Source of the DNA: Ruminococcus sp.
Lineage (GTDB): Bacteria; Bacillota; Clostridia; Oscillospirales; Ruminococcaceae
NCBI GenBank assembly: GCA_015066665.1
Contig: SVNX01000021.1
Span: 1-39,608, forward strand
Reading direction: 5' to 3'
Length of the DNA stretch: 39,608 nucleotides
Shown: in pieces, positions 8,161 to 16,711 of the stretch
Layout of the letters: the number at the start of each line of letters is the position of its first letter
How positions within the stretch are numbered: the first letter of the stretch is position 1
Notes under the pieces: generated by a model
Databases searched by the model: none
Told to the model about the DNA's origin: nothing
Seen by the model: only the letters and a program-made list of their open reading frames with translations
Program-made: the position numbers and the translations under genes

Positions 8161-9522
8161 ATGGAATCCATTTCATTGAAGGAACTTGCATCGGCGCTTG
8201 GCACAACGTCCCCGCTCGATGCCGATATCACCTGCATCAGCACGGATACCCGCAATCTGCCGGAAGGCTGTCTGTTCCTTGCCCTTCGAGGTGCAAGATT
8301 CGATGGACATGATTTTGTGCAGCAGGCGATTGAAGCCGGTGCCGCTGCGGCCGTGACAGATACACAGATCAGTGATCTGCCGTGCATTGTTGTACAGAAT
8401 ACCGGTCAGGCACTGCTTGATATTGCGGGATTCTACCGTGACCGCTTCACCCTTCCGCTGGTCGGCGTGACGGGAAGCGTCGGAAAGACCACCACAAAGG
8501 AAATGATTGCCTGCGTGCTGGCTGAGAAATACAATACGCTGAAAACAGCAGAGAATTTCAATAATGAAATCGGCATGCCGAAAACCCTCTTCGGTCTGAC
8601 AAAGGAACATGGTGCAGCGGTTATTGAAATGGGCATGAACCACTTCGGGGAGATCTCCCGCATGTCACGCAGTGCCAAGCCCACCATGGCGGTCATCACC
8701 AATATCGGCTACTCCCACATTGAACATCTCGGTTCGCAGGAGGGCATCCTGAAAGCCAAGCTTGAAATGCTCGACGGTATGAAGCCCGATGCACCCCTGT
8801 TCGTATCTGCGGATGATCCCATGCTTTGTGATCTGCGAAAGAAGCTTGATCGACTTGTGCTGACCTATTCCGTTCAGGGGGCAGAAGGTGCGCCCGTTGG
8901 TACGGATGTGTACGCAGATGACATCGTGGAAATGAACGGTTCCACAGCCTTTACCATTCATGTTGCACAGGGTGCCATCCCTGCTGTGATTCCGACAGTC
9001 GGTATCCACAACGTCAAGAACGCACTGGCAGCATTCCTTGTTGGTTATACTGCCGGTATGACGCCGCAAGAGATCGTCTGCGGACTGGCAAAGTACCAGC
9101 CGACCGGCAACCGTCAGAATATCATGGAAAAGAACGGACAGACTGTCATTGCGGACTGCTACAATGCCAGCCCCGATTCCATGCGTGCAGCACTCGGCGT
9201 CCTGAAAAACTACCCCTGCACCGGCCGCAGAGCCGCAGTGCTGGGTGATATGCTCGAACTCGGTGCGCATTCTGAGATGCTCCATGCCAGAGTCGGTGAA
9301 ATGGCGAAGGATGCAGCTCTTGATCTGCTCTTCTGTTATGGCCCCGCTGCCAAGGGCATTGCGGCACACGCCGGCACGGATGTGCAGATTTTCTGCACAG
9401 AATCCGCAGAGGAGTTGGCTGCACTTCTGAAAGACACACTGAAAGAGGGCGACTGCGTGCTCTTCAAGGCAAGCCACGGCATGCATCTTGAGAAGACCAT
9501 TGCCGAAGTTTACGGCGCATGA
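8161..9522 (+). CDS. murF: UDP-MurNAc-tripeptide:D-Ala-D-Ala ligase MurF
   Basis: A 453-residue Mur ligase completing the UDP-MurNAc-pentapeptide. The P-loop VTGSVGKTTTKE is at residues 103-114; EMGMNHFGEI and the later NCYNASPDSM-type motif (here DCYNASPDSM) are typical of MurF. The ribosome site GAGGAGG lies inside the end of murE, two bases of gap separate the genes, and the stop overlaps the next gene by four bases, so translation is likely coupled along murE-murF-9519. Confidence 0.95.
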   Translation: MESISLKELASALGTTSPLDADITCISTDTRNLPEGCLFLALRGARFDGHDFVQQAIEAGAAAAVTDTQISDLPCIVVQNTGQALLDIAGFYRDRFTLPLVGVTGSVGKTTTKEMIACVLAEKYNTLKTAENFNNEIGMPKTLFGLTKEHGAAVIEMGMNHFGEISRMSRSAKPTMAVITNIGYSHIEHLGSQEGILKAKLEMLDGMKPDAPLFVSADDPMLCDLRKKLDRLVLTYSVQGAEGAPVGTDVYADDIVEMNGSTAFTIHVAQGAIPAVIPTVGIHNVKNALAAFLVGYTAGMTPQEIVCGLAKYQPTGNRQNIMEKNGQTVIADCYNASPDSMRAALGVLKNYPCTGRRAAVLGDMLELGAHSEMLHARVGEMAKDAALDLLFCYGPAAKGIAAHAGTDVQIFCTESAEELAALLKDTLKEGDCVLFKASHGMHLEKTIAEVYGA

Positions 9523-10493
9523 TCCCACTCTGGATGCAGCTGACAGCGGCCGTTTCCTCGGCGCTGACCGGCTTTGTGATGGGCATTGCACTGCTGCCTT
9601 TTCTGCGGAAAATGCAGCTTTGTCTCCCTGAAGAGGACGAAAAGGAGATTTCCGCCGGTGCACAGATGAAGCCTGCCATGTGCGGCTTGCTGGCAGTGAC
9701 CGGCTGTCTTGGGGGACTGGCTCTGCATGCCGCACTCTATCTGACGTTATGCCGTCCCGACCGGACGTCTGCATCGTTTCACGGAGAGACCATGCAGCTG
9801 CTGCTGATGCTTTTGTGGGCAGTCGGCAGTGCAGGTGCGGGACTCTGGACGGATTTCCGGATTGTACGGAGAAAACGGCTCTACCATGTGGCATTCTGGC
9901 TGCGAGCCGCATTTGTGTTCACATCGCTTCTGTTTGTGCTGATGCTCGGCACAGTGATGGAGACGAGCACGGAGCCGACAGTTATGGACTTTGGCTTCCG
10001 GCGATGGGATGCGGGAATTCTCTATTACCCGATTACCGCAGCCATCGGTACGATCTGCTGGCTGTGTGCTGCGGATATGGAAGAAACACAGGGTGCCAGT
10101 CTGACCACAGGCGGCATTCTTCTGCTCGGTCTGACCATACTGCTTTTATCGGGCGGTTATGCATTGCCTGCCATCCTCGCACTGACAGCAGCGGGCGGCT
10201 GTATGGGCAACCTTTTCTGGAATCTGCATCCGTTCGGCGGTCACATCGGCCGTACCGGCAGCTGGTGGCTGGCAGGTCTCCTGACGGGGCTTTGCATGAT
10301 CACGCATCAGCACAGTACATTGGTGCTGATTTCACTTGTTTACCTGATCAATCGGCTGCCCGTGCTTGCCGGCAGGGGCGGCAGCCTTCAGAAACGACTT
10401 CAGGCCGAGGGCAGAACGCCCTGGCAGATCATAGCCGTTCTCAGCGTGTTTGCTGTGTTTTCGGCGGCCGCTGCCGTATATGTGCAGCGATAG
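9519..10493 (+). CDS. Degenerate MraY homologue lacking catalytic residues
   Basis: A 324-residue polytopic protein at the usual place of mraY. Length and landmarks match MraY along its whole length: PFLRKMQLC near the start (PFLRRLKFG in Bacillus), GLWTDFRIVRRKR where MraY has GFLDDYIKVVMKR, GNLFWNLHPFGGHIGRTGS where MraY has FNAHPAKVFMGDTGS, and EGRTPWQII near the end where MraY has VGWSEWRVV. The catalytic Asp-Asp pair is T111-D112, the third Asp is R245, the DGLDG segment is lost and the HHH motif is absent. It probably cannot transfer phospho-MurNAc-pentapeptide to the lipid carrier. A regulatory or scaffold role is possible but unproven. It overlaps murF by four bases. Confidence 0.75.
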   Translation: MIPLWMQLTAAVSSALTGFVMGIALLPFLRKMQLCLPEEDEKEISAGAQMKPAMCGLLAVTGCLGGLALHAALYLTLCRPDRTSASFHGETMQLLLMLLWAVGSAGAGLWTDFRIVRRKRLYHVAFWLRAAFVFTSLLFVLMLGTVMETSTEPTVMDFGFRRWDAGILYYPITAAIGTICWLCAADMEETQGASLTTGGILLLGLTILLLSGGYALPAILALTAAGGCMGNLFWNLHPFGGHIGRTGSWWLAGLLTGLCMITHQHSTLVLISLVYLINRLPVLAGRGGSLQKRLQAEGRTPWQIIAVLSVFAVFSAAAAVYVQR

Positions 10494-10536
10494 ATGCAGC
10501 ATGGATGCTGCAATCACGAAAGAAAGGGGCAACTCC

Positions 10537-11790
10537 ATGGAGCAAAATGAAATCAGAGCGGCAAAGGGCGGCAAGGCAAAACGTACACGTCCCGAAAGAC
10601 GCCGTGTGCGGCTGGGACCGGCCGATCTGACACTGGTGATCGTCATCCTGATTCTGCTGGGCATCGGCGTCATCATGATGTTCTCGGCCAGCTATGCCAT
10701 TGCCATCAATGAGGGCAATCCGGGCCACTTCTACGGACTGCGTCAGGGCGTATTCGCCATGGTAGGTCTGGTCGTGATGTTCATCGTCTCGTTCATTGAT
10801 TATCATATTTTCCAGAAGGCGTGGATTGCGCTCGGCTCATATGCCGGCAGTGTGATCCTGCTCATACTGGTTCTTCTGATCGGTACGGATCTTGGCACCG
10901 GCTGTCAGCGCTGGATCGATCTCGGCCCGATGACCTTCCAGCCGTCGGAGATCGCCAAATTCGCTGTGGTCATTCTCTTCGCCTATACGATCGATCAGAA
11001 TGCCTCGCGCATGAAGACCATCAAGACCGGCATCCTTCCGTATCTTGTGCTTCTCGGCATCATCGCTGCACTCCTGATGAAGCAGCCCCATCTGTCCTGT
11101 ACGCTGCTGATCTGTATGATCGGCGTGTCGATGATCTATGTGGGCGGTGCGCGTTACAGCCATCTGTTCCTGCTTGTCATTGTTGGTGTGCTTGCACTGG
11201 CAGCAGTTGTAGCATATAAGATGGTGGTCGAGGATGTGGATTACTTCGGTACACGCCTTAATACATGGCTCGATCCCTTCGGCAGCGAGGATGAGGCCGG
11301 TACCTGGCAGACAAGACAGTCCCTGATTGCAATCGGTTCAGGCGGCCTGTTCGGTATGGGTCTGGGTGAATCCCGCCAGAAATATCTCTATCTTCCCGAG
11401 TCGGAAAATGACTTTGTATTCGCAATTGTCTGTGAAGAGCTGGGTTTTGTCGGTGCTGTGACAGTTATCCTGCTCTTTGTGATGCTGGTAGTGCTGGGCT
11501 TCCATATTGCTGCAAAGGCAAAAGATCGCTTCGGCATGCTTGTGGCCGTGGGCTTTACGGTGCAGATCGGCATTCAGGCATTTCTGAATATTGCGGTGGT
11601 TTCGGGACTTGTACCGAACACCGGTATCAGCCTGCCGTTCTTCAGCTACGGCGGTACAGCGCTGATGATGCAGCTGGCACAGATGGGCATTCTTCTGAAT
11701 ATCTCCCGTGCCCGCTATGTAGTTGAAAGTAAGAAAAAGAAAGAGGAACCCGCACCCGATCCCGAGCCGGAATTCCTCCTGGATGCCTGA
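10537..11790 (+). CDS. ftsW: Septal peptidoglycan polymerase FtsW (SEDS)
   Basis: A 417-residue SEDS glycosyltransferase with about ten membrane segments that polymerises lipid II at the septum with its partner PBP. Motifs include GCQRWIDLGPMTFQPSEIAKF near the first large loop and LPESENDFVFAIVCEELGF, which holds the conserved Asp. A basic cytoplasmic N-terminus precedes the first membrane segment. The start at 10537 follows AAAGGGG; in-frame starts further upstream (10501, 10450) overlap the preceding gene and lack ribosome sites. The PBP at 4359 is the expected partner. Confidence 0.93.
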   Translation: MEQNEIRAAKGGKAKRTRPERRRVRLGPADLTLVIVILILLGIGVIMMFSASYAIAINEGNPGHFYGLRQGVFAMVGLVVMFIVSFIDYHIFQKAWIALGSYAGSVILLILVLLIGTDLGTGCQRWIDLGPMTFQPSEIAKFAVVILFAYTIDQNASRMKTIKTGILPYLVLLGIIAALLMKQPHLSCTLLICMIGVSMIYVGGARYSHLFLLVIVGVLALAAVVAYKMVVEDVDYFGTRLNTWLDPFGSEDEAGTWQTRQSLIAIGSGGLFGMGLGESRQKYLYLPESENDFVFAIVCEELGFVGAVTVILLFVMLVVLGFHIAAKAKDRFGMLVAVGFTVQIGIQAFLNIAVVSGLVPNTGISLPFFSYGGTALMMQLAQMGILLNISRARYVVESKKKKEEPAPDPEPEFLLDA

Positions 11791-11830
11791 TGGCATGTAC
11801 AGAATCAATTGAATCAGCAGGTGATATAAT

Positions 11831-12952
11831 ATGAAGGTACTTCTCGCAGGCGGCGGTACGGGCGGACATATCAATCCCGCACTGGCCATTGCAGGCATTA
11901 TCAAATCCCATTGTCCGGATGCAGAGTTTCTCTTTGCCGGCACGCCCAATGGCATGGAGGCAAGACTCGTGCCGCAGGCAGGCTATAAGCTCGAACATAT
12001 TAAGGTAGCGGGCTTCCAGCGCCGCCTGACTCCCGGCAACATCGGACGTAATATCAAGGCAGCGTGGTATCTTGCGGGTTCCGGCCGTCGTGCCAAGCAG
12101 ATCATCCGTGAGTTCCAGCCCGATATTGCCATCGGAACGGGCGGCTATGTGGCCGGCCCCATCATCCGTATGGCAGCCAAGATGGGCATTCCCACCGCAA
12201 TCCACGAACAGAACGCCTTTCCGGGCGTGACCAATAAGCTTCTGGCAAAGCAGGTCGACCATGTCATGCTGACCGTGGAAGCTGCCCTGAAGTACTTTGA
12301 TCCGAATATCAAGTACACCGTGACCGGCCTTCCCGTCCGTGCAGCACTCCTGCAGAAAACCAAGGCGCAGGCCAGAGCGGAGCTTGGCTTTGACGACAGC
12401 TTCTGCCTGCTGTCCTTCGGCGGCAGCCTCGGTGCGGGATGCATCAACGAGACCATGGCCGAGGTGCTCAAATGGCATACCGGAAAGAATCTGCAGATCA
12501 ATCACATCCATGGCTACGGCGGCATGGGCAAGGACACTTTCCCGCAGAAAATGAAGGAATACAGCGTGCCCATGAAGAGCAGCCGCATCCGTGTGAGCGA
12601 ATATATCAACGATATGGATACATGTATGGCGGCAGCGGATCTCGTGGTCTGCCGTTCGGGGGCTTCGGTTCTGGCAGAGCTGGAAGCACTCGGAAAGCCC
12701 TCCATCCTGATTCCGTCTCCGATCGTGACCGGCAACCATCAGTTCCACAATGCGAATGTCCTCGGCAAGGCCGGTGCAGCCATTGTTATGGAACAGAAGG
12801 ATGTGACTGCGCAGGGCGTGATCGATCAGATCGAAGCCCTCTACAATGATCGTCCCCGCCTGCAGAGTATGGCACAGAATGCCGCAGCACTTTCCGTCAA
12901 GGATACGGATGATCGTATCTGGCAGGTGGTCGCTTCCCTTCTGAAGAAATAA
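11831..12952 (+). CDS. murG: Lipid II synthase MurG
   Basis: A 373-residue GT-B glycosyltransferase that adds GlcNAc to lipid I on the inner face of the membrane. The N-terminal GGGTGGHINPALA and the motifs HEQNAFPGVTNK and CRSGASVLAELEALGKP (UDP-GlcNAc site) are intact. Length is normal. The ATG at 11831 has AGGTGAT upstream. It depends on lipid I, so a working MraY must be encoded somewhere in the genome. Confidence 0.96.
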   Translation: MKVLLAGGGTGGHINPALAIAGIIKSHCPDAEFLFAGTPNGMEARLVPQAGYKLEHIKVAGFQRRLTPGNIGRNIKAAWYLAGSGRRAKQIIREFQPDIAIGTGGYVAGPIIRMAAKMGIPTAIHEQNAFPGVTNKLLAKQVDHVMLTVEAALKYFDPNIKYTVTGLPVRAALLQKTKAQARAELGFDDSFCLLSFGGSLGAGCINETMAEVLKWHTGKNLQINHIHGYGGMGKDTFPQKMKEYSVPMKSSRIRVSEYINDMDTCMAAADLVVCRSGASVLAELEALGKPSILIPSPIVTGNHQFHNANVLGKAGAAIVMEQKDVTAQGVIDQIEALYNDRPRLQSMAQNAAALSVKDTDDRIWQVVASLLKK

Positions 12953-13008
12953 AGGCAATCACCCTTTTCTCTTTTCCGCATAGGATGGGATAGAAAGGGG
13001 TGGGAGCC

Positions 13009-14262
13009 ATGCAGAAATTTGTCATACAGGGCGGCCGGAGACTGGAGGGCGAGGTGCTCGTACAGGGTGCCAAAAACAGTGCACTGCCCATCCTTGCAGC
13101 ATCACTGCTCTGCGATGGTGAAAGTGTTCTGGACAATTGCCCAAGACTCTCCGATGTCTATGCCGCCTGCCGGATCCTGTCGGGTCTCGGATGCCGCTGC
13201 ACTCTGCGGGGGCATACCGTACAGGTGCAGGCACAGGGGATGCATTCATCCGTAATTCCCATGCAGCTGATGCGGGAAATGCGTTCCTCCATCATTTTCC
13301 TTGGTGCGGTGCTCGGCCGGATGGGCCGCTGTGAACTTGGTTTTCCGGGCGGCTGCGAGCTTGGCCCGAGACCGATTGACCTCCATCTGCAGGCACTGCA
13401 GCGGATGGGTGTCCGTATTCTGGAAGACAACGGCGTTTTGCAGTGCAGTACACCGGCGGGACTCCATGGTGCACATATTCATTTGCAGTTTCCCTCAGTC
13501 GGTGCCACGGAAAATATCCTGCTTGCAGCGGTGCTGGCAAAAGGTGAGACCATTGTCACCAATGCCGCCCGCGAACCCGAAATCATCGATCTGGCTTCGT
13601 ATCTCAGAGGTTGCGGCGCAAGAATCACGGGTGACGGCAGCAGTACATTATGTATACAGGGTGTGAAACAGCTCACCGGCTGTACATACCGCATCATGCC
13701 CGACCGTATTGCGGCAGCTACATGGATGGCAGCGGCTGCAGTCACAGGCGGAGAAATCGCACTGCAGCAGGTGAATCCCGCTGACCTTGTCAGCATGACG
13801 GATGTATTCGAGCAGATGCGATGCCGGATCTGTCCTTTTCGGGAGGGCCTCTATTTTCACAGTGCAAAATGCCCGAAAGCCATCCGCAGCATCCGCACCA
13901 TGCCCTATCCGGGCTTTCCGACGGATGCCCAGGCGATTGTTATGGCCGTGCTCTGTAAGGCCAAGGGGACATCGCTCATGGAAGAGACGATTTTCGAAAA
14001 CCGCTTCCGGCATGTGGATGCACTCGTGAAAATGGGTGCGGATATCCAGGTGGCCGGCAGAGCGGCAGTGATCAAGGGTGTGCGGTCAATGCACGGTGCA
14101 GCTGTGCAGGCTACCGATCTCCGCGGCGGTGCGGCCATGATTGTGGCAGGATTGGGCGCTGCAGGGGAGACGACCGTGGAACAGATTGCCCACATCGACA
14201 GGGGCTATGACAGCCCCGAAACCGTTCTGCGGGGACTCGGCGCAGAGATCAGACGCATATAA
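13009..14262 (+). CDS. murA: UDP-GlcNAc enolpyruvyl transferase MurA
   Basis: A 417-residue EPSP-synthase-fold enzyme catalysing the first committed step of peptidoglycan synthesis. GAKNSALPILAASLL at the start and FPGGCELGPRPIDLHL with the catalytic Cys116 are present; this Cys is the fosfomycin target, so no Cys-to-Asp resistance form. The ATG at 13009 is eight bases after AAAGGGG; an in-frame GTG at 13000 would add three residues. Finding murA inside the dcw cluster between murG and ftsQ is common in Clostridia. Confidence 0.95.
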   Translation: MQKFVIQGGRRLEGEVLVQGAKNSALPILAASLLCDGESVLDNCPRLSDVYAACRILSGLGCRCTLRGHTVQVQAQGMHSSVIPMQLMREMRSSIIFLGAVLGRMGRCELGFPGGCELGPRPIDLHLQALQRMGVRILEDNGVLQCSTPAGLHGAHIHLQFPSVGATENILLAAVLAKGETIVTNAAREPEIIDLASYLRGCGARITGDGSSTLCIQGVKQLTGCTYRIMPDRIAAATWMAAAAVTGGEIALQQVNPADLVSMTDVFEQMRCRICPFREGLYFHSAKCPKAIRSIRTMPYPGFPTDAQAIVMAVLCKAKGTSLMEETIFENRFRHVDALVKMGADIQVAGRAAVIKGVRSMHGAAVQATDLRGGAAMIVAGLGAAGETTVEQIAHIDRGYDSPETVLRGLGAEIRRI

Positions 14263-14275
14263 AGGAGAGCAGAGT

Positions 14276-15160
14276 ATGAGAGATGTTGAAAAAACGAGCA
14301 TGGAACATGAAACCAATCTGCGCAGAATCCGGAGACGCCGCCGCGGCATGAGCCGGAATGCGGCACTTGTGATTCTGTTTGCAGCGGGAACCATTGCGAC
14401 ACTTTCTATGACAGTACTGTTCAATATCAAGACGATTCAAGTGGCCGGTGAGTCTGCAAACTACACGGCAGAGCAGATCGTTGAGGCCATCGGTGTCAAG
14501 GCCGGCGACAATCTCGTGCGTCTGAATGTGGAGGAAGCCGAGCAGCGTGGTGTTGCGAACCTGATTTATGTTGAGCGACTGGATATCAAACGTGATTTCA
14601 CGGCAAGTACACTCGAGGTCATGGTTACCCCCTGTGTGGAAGCCTACAACGTGAAGTACGAAAACGGTACGCTCATCGTCAGTCAGAACGGCAGAATTCT
14701 GCAGGATGCAATGGATCCGAATCCGGATCTGATTTCCGTCTACGGCTATCAGCCCGTGGAGGCACCCGTGCCCGGCGATCAGATTCACTCGGAGAATGAA
14801 AAGTACGACCGTATTCTGCAGGACTTTATGACACTTATTCGTGAGGGTGATCTGGAATACCCCATCATCAGCATCGATATGACCAATATGTATAATATTA
14901 AGGTGAACTTTGACGACCGCATTGAATTTGCCATGGGCAACGGCAGTGACATTGAGTATAAGATCGCATTTGCACAGGATGTCATCAGCCGTCAGAGTCC
15001 GGACAAAGAAGGGTATATGACGATGATCGGTGATAATCAGTGCAATTTCCGTGACAAGGCGAATTATGAAGCAACCCAGAAACGCCGGGAAGAGCAGATC
15101 GCAAAGAATGAGGAAACAACGGAGCCCACAGAAGAAACCACCGGTGCATCCGGGGAATAA
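14276..15160 (+). CDS. ftsQ: Division protein FtsQ/DivIB
   Basis: A 294-residue bitopic protein: a basic cytoplasmic N-terminus with a run of arginines (about 16-23), one membrane segment (about 30-48), then a POTRA domain beginning FNIKTIQVAGESANYTAEQI (about 49-120) and a beta domain. The C-terminal 30 residues are Glu/Thr-rich and probably disordered. FtsQ/DivIB binds FtsL and FtsB/DivIC at the septum. The ATG follows AAAGGAG that overlaps the murA end. A weak hairpin AAATGT/ACATTT follows the stop. Confidence 0.9.
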   Translation: MRDVEKTSMEHETNLRRIRRRRRGMSRNAALVILFAAGTIATLSMTVLFNIKTIQVAGESANYTAEQIVEAIGVKAGDNLVRLNVEEAEQRGVANLIYVERLDIKRDFTASTLEVMVTPCVEAYNVKYENGTLIVSQNGRILQDAMDPNPDLISVYGYQPVEAPVPGDQIHSENEKYDRILQDFMTLIREGDLEYPIISIDMTNMYNIKVNFDDRIEFAMGNGSDIEYKIAFAQDVISRQSPDKEGYMTMIGDNQCNFRDKANYEATQKRREEQIAKNEETTEPTEETTGASGE

Positions 15161-15250
15161 ATGTTCTGTGTACATTTTTGTTAAAAACCCTCGAAAAACG
15201 TATGGTTTAGTTGTACGATTCTGAAAAAATGAAATTTTCAAAAAAAAGTC

Positions 15251-15279
15251 TTGCAAAAGCGGGGGGAATGTGCTAAAAT
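15251..15279 (+). promoter_or_regulatory. Promoter of ftsZ
   Basis: TTGCAA (15251-15256), 17-base spacer ending in TGC, and TAAAAT (15274-15279). The transcript would start near 15286 with a leader of about 90 bases. This gives ftsZ expression independent of the mraZ promoter. Confidence 0.75.
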
Positions 15280-15375
15280 AATAATGTGTAATGATAAACA
15301 ATTGGATTTACAGGCATTCAGTAAGAAACGAAAGCGTTTCATACAGGGAAATAAAAGCTGGTAGGAGGAAATACA

Positions 15376-16503
15376 ATGGCGGACTTCATTTACGAAGAAG
15401 CATTCGATCCGGATGTAAACATTAAGGTAATCGGTGTCGGCGGCGGCGGCGGCAATGCTCTCAACTGCATGGTTGATTCCGGTGTCAGTGACATTGAATA
15501 TGTAACAATCAATACAGATGCTAAGGCTCTGAATAATTCTAAGGCTTCCACCCGTATCCAGATCGGCGCAAAGCTGACCAAGGGCCGTGGTGCAGGCAAC
15601 AAGCCTGAGATCGGCAAGCATAGTGCCGAGGAGAACATCGAGGAAATCGAGACTGCACTCAAGGGTGCGGATATGGTGTTCATCACTGCCGGCATGGGCG
15701 GCGGTACTGGTACAGGTGCAGCTCCCATCGTTGCTAAGGCAGCACAGGAGATGGGCATTCTGACGGTAGCTGTTGTGACAAAGCCCTTCGCTTTCGAGCG
15801 TGAGCAGAAGATGGCACAGGCAGAAAAGGGTATTGAGGAGCTCAAGAAATATGTAGACTCCCTGATCGTGATCCCCAATGAGAGACTGCTCGTTGGCATG
15901 GATAAGCCCCTCACAATGAAGGAGTCCTTCACTCTGGCAGATGACGTGCTCAAGACAGGCGTTAAGAGCATTGCTGATCTGATCGTTGAGGAAGGCTATA
16001 TCAACCTTGACTTTGCAGACGTATCCACCACCATGAAGGGTGCTGGTTATGCACATATGGCAATCGGCCGCGGTTCCGGTAAGGATAAGGCTGTGGATGC
16101 AGCCAAGGCTGTTATCACAAGCCCCCTGCTCGAAACCTCTATCGCCGGTGCAAAGCGCCTGCTGATCAACATTGCTATGTCCGAGGACGTACTGTCTACA
16201 GAAGTCGACACAGCTTCCAAGATGATCACAGAAGCTGCCGCTCCCGATGTACAGTTCATTTTCGGTGCTGCATTCAAGGAAGAAATGCAGGATGAGATGG
16301 TGATTACCGTAATCGCTGCAGGTTTTGATGAGGAGACTGCTGCTCCTGTTCAGGAAGCACCCGCTCCCGCTGCTCCCGAGGAGGATATCATCCCGATCGA
16401 CAATCCCATGCTGAATGATCTCGATTTCGCACGTCCCTCCAAGCCTTCCATGGAAGACGATATGGGCATGGACGATATCTTCAAGATCCTCGGCGGAAAC
16501 TAA
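15376..16503 (+). CDS. ftsZ: Tubulin-like division GTPase FtsZ
   Basis: A 375-residue protein that forms the cytokinetic ring. The GTP-binding GGGGGNA (residues 22-28) and the tubulin signature GGGTGTG (108-114) are intact, as is NLDFADV in the T7 loop region. A Pro/Ala/Glu-rich linker (about 320-350) leads to the C-terminal peptide ending DDIFKILGG, the usual docking site for membrane tethers. No ftsA or sepF is in the window. The start follows AGGAGG. Confidence 0.98.
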   Translation: MADFIYEEAFDPDVNIKVIGVGGGGGNALNCMVDSGVSDIEYVTINTDAKALNNSKASTRIQIGAKLTKGRGAGNKPEIGKHSAEENIEEIETALKGADMVFITAGMGGGTGTGAAPIVAKAAQEMGILTVAVVTKPFAFEREQKMAQAEKGIEELKKYVDSLIVIPNERLLVGMDKPLTMKESFTLADDVLKTGVKSIADLIVEEGYINLDFADVSTTMKGAGYAHMAIGRGSGKDKAVDAAKAVITSPLLETSIAGAKRLLINIAMSEDVLSTEVDTASKMITEAAAPDVQFIFGAAFKEEMQDEMVITVIAAGFDEETAAPVQEAPAPAAPEEDIIPIDNPMLNDLDFARPSKPSMEDDMGMDDIFKILGGN

Positions 16504-16505
16504 GA

Positions 16506-16551
16506 AAAATGATTATCCCGTCTGTTTCATACAGACGGGATAATTTTTGTT
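16506..16551 (+). terminator. Terminator after ftsZ
   Basis: A perfect 14-bp stem (16512-16525 with 16531-16544), five-base loop and TTTTGTTT tail, starting eight bases after the ftsZ stop. It closes the dcw transcription unit. Confidence 0.92.
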
Positions 16552-16609
16552 TCTGAATACTTTGGGCATATTGCACGAAAAATGGTTCGTTTATTTTACA
16601 TAAAATCCC

Positions 16610-16638
16610 TTGCAAGATGCAGAAAAATATGGTATAAT
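16610..16638 (+). promoter_or_regulatory. Promoter of the coiled-coil gene
   Basis: TTGCAA (16610-16615), 17-base spacer ending in TGG, and TATAAT (16633-16638). Start expected near 16645. Confidence 0.75.
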
Positions 16639-16653
16639 GATGTTAATATTCAT

Positions 16654-16689
16654 GACAGGATGGGGCATAATGAATTATGGCATCCTGTC
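16654..16689 (+). promoter_or_regulatory. Leader hairpin of the coiled-coil gene
   Basis: GACAGGATG (16654-16662) pairs with CATCCTGTC (16681-16689), and an inner CATAAT/ATTATG stem continues it. The hairpin lies at the very 5' end of the expected transcript and ends just before the AAAGGAG ribosome site (16695-16701). It may stabilise the mRNA or affect translation; no T-run follows, so it is not a terminator. Confidence 0.55.
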
Positions 16690-16711
16690 GGCGTAAAGGA
16701 GAGCATGTTAC

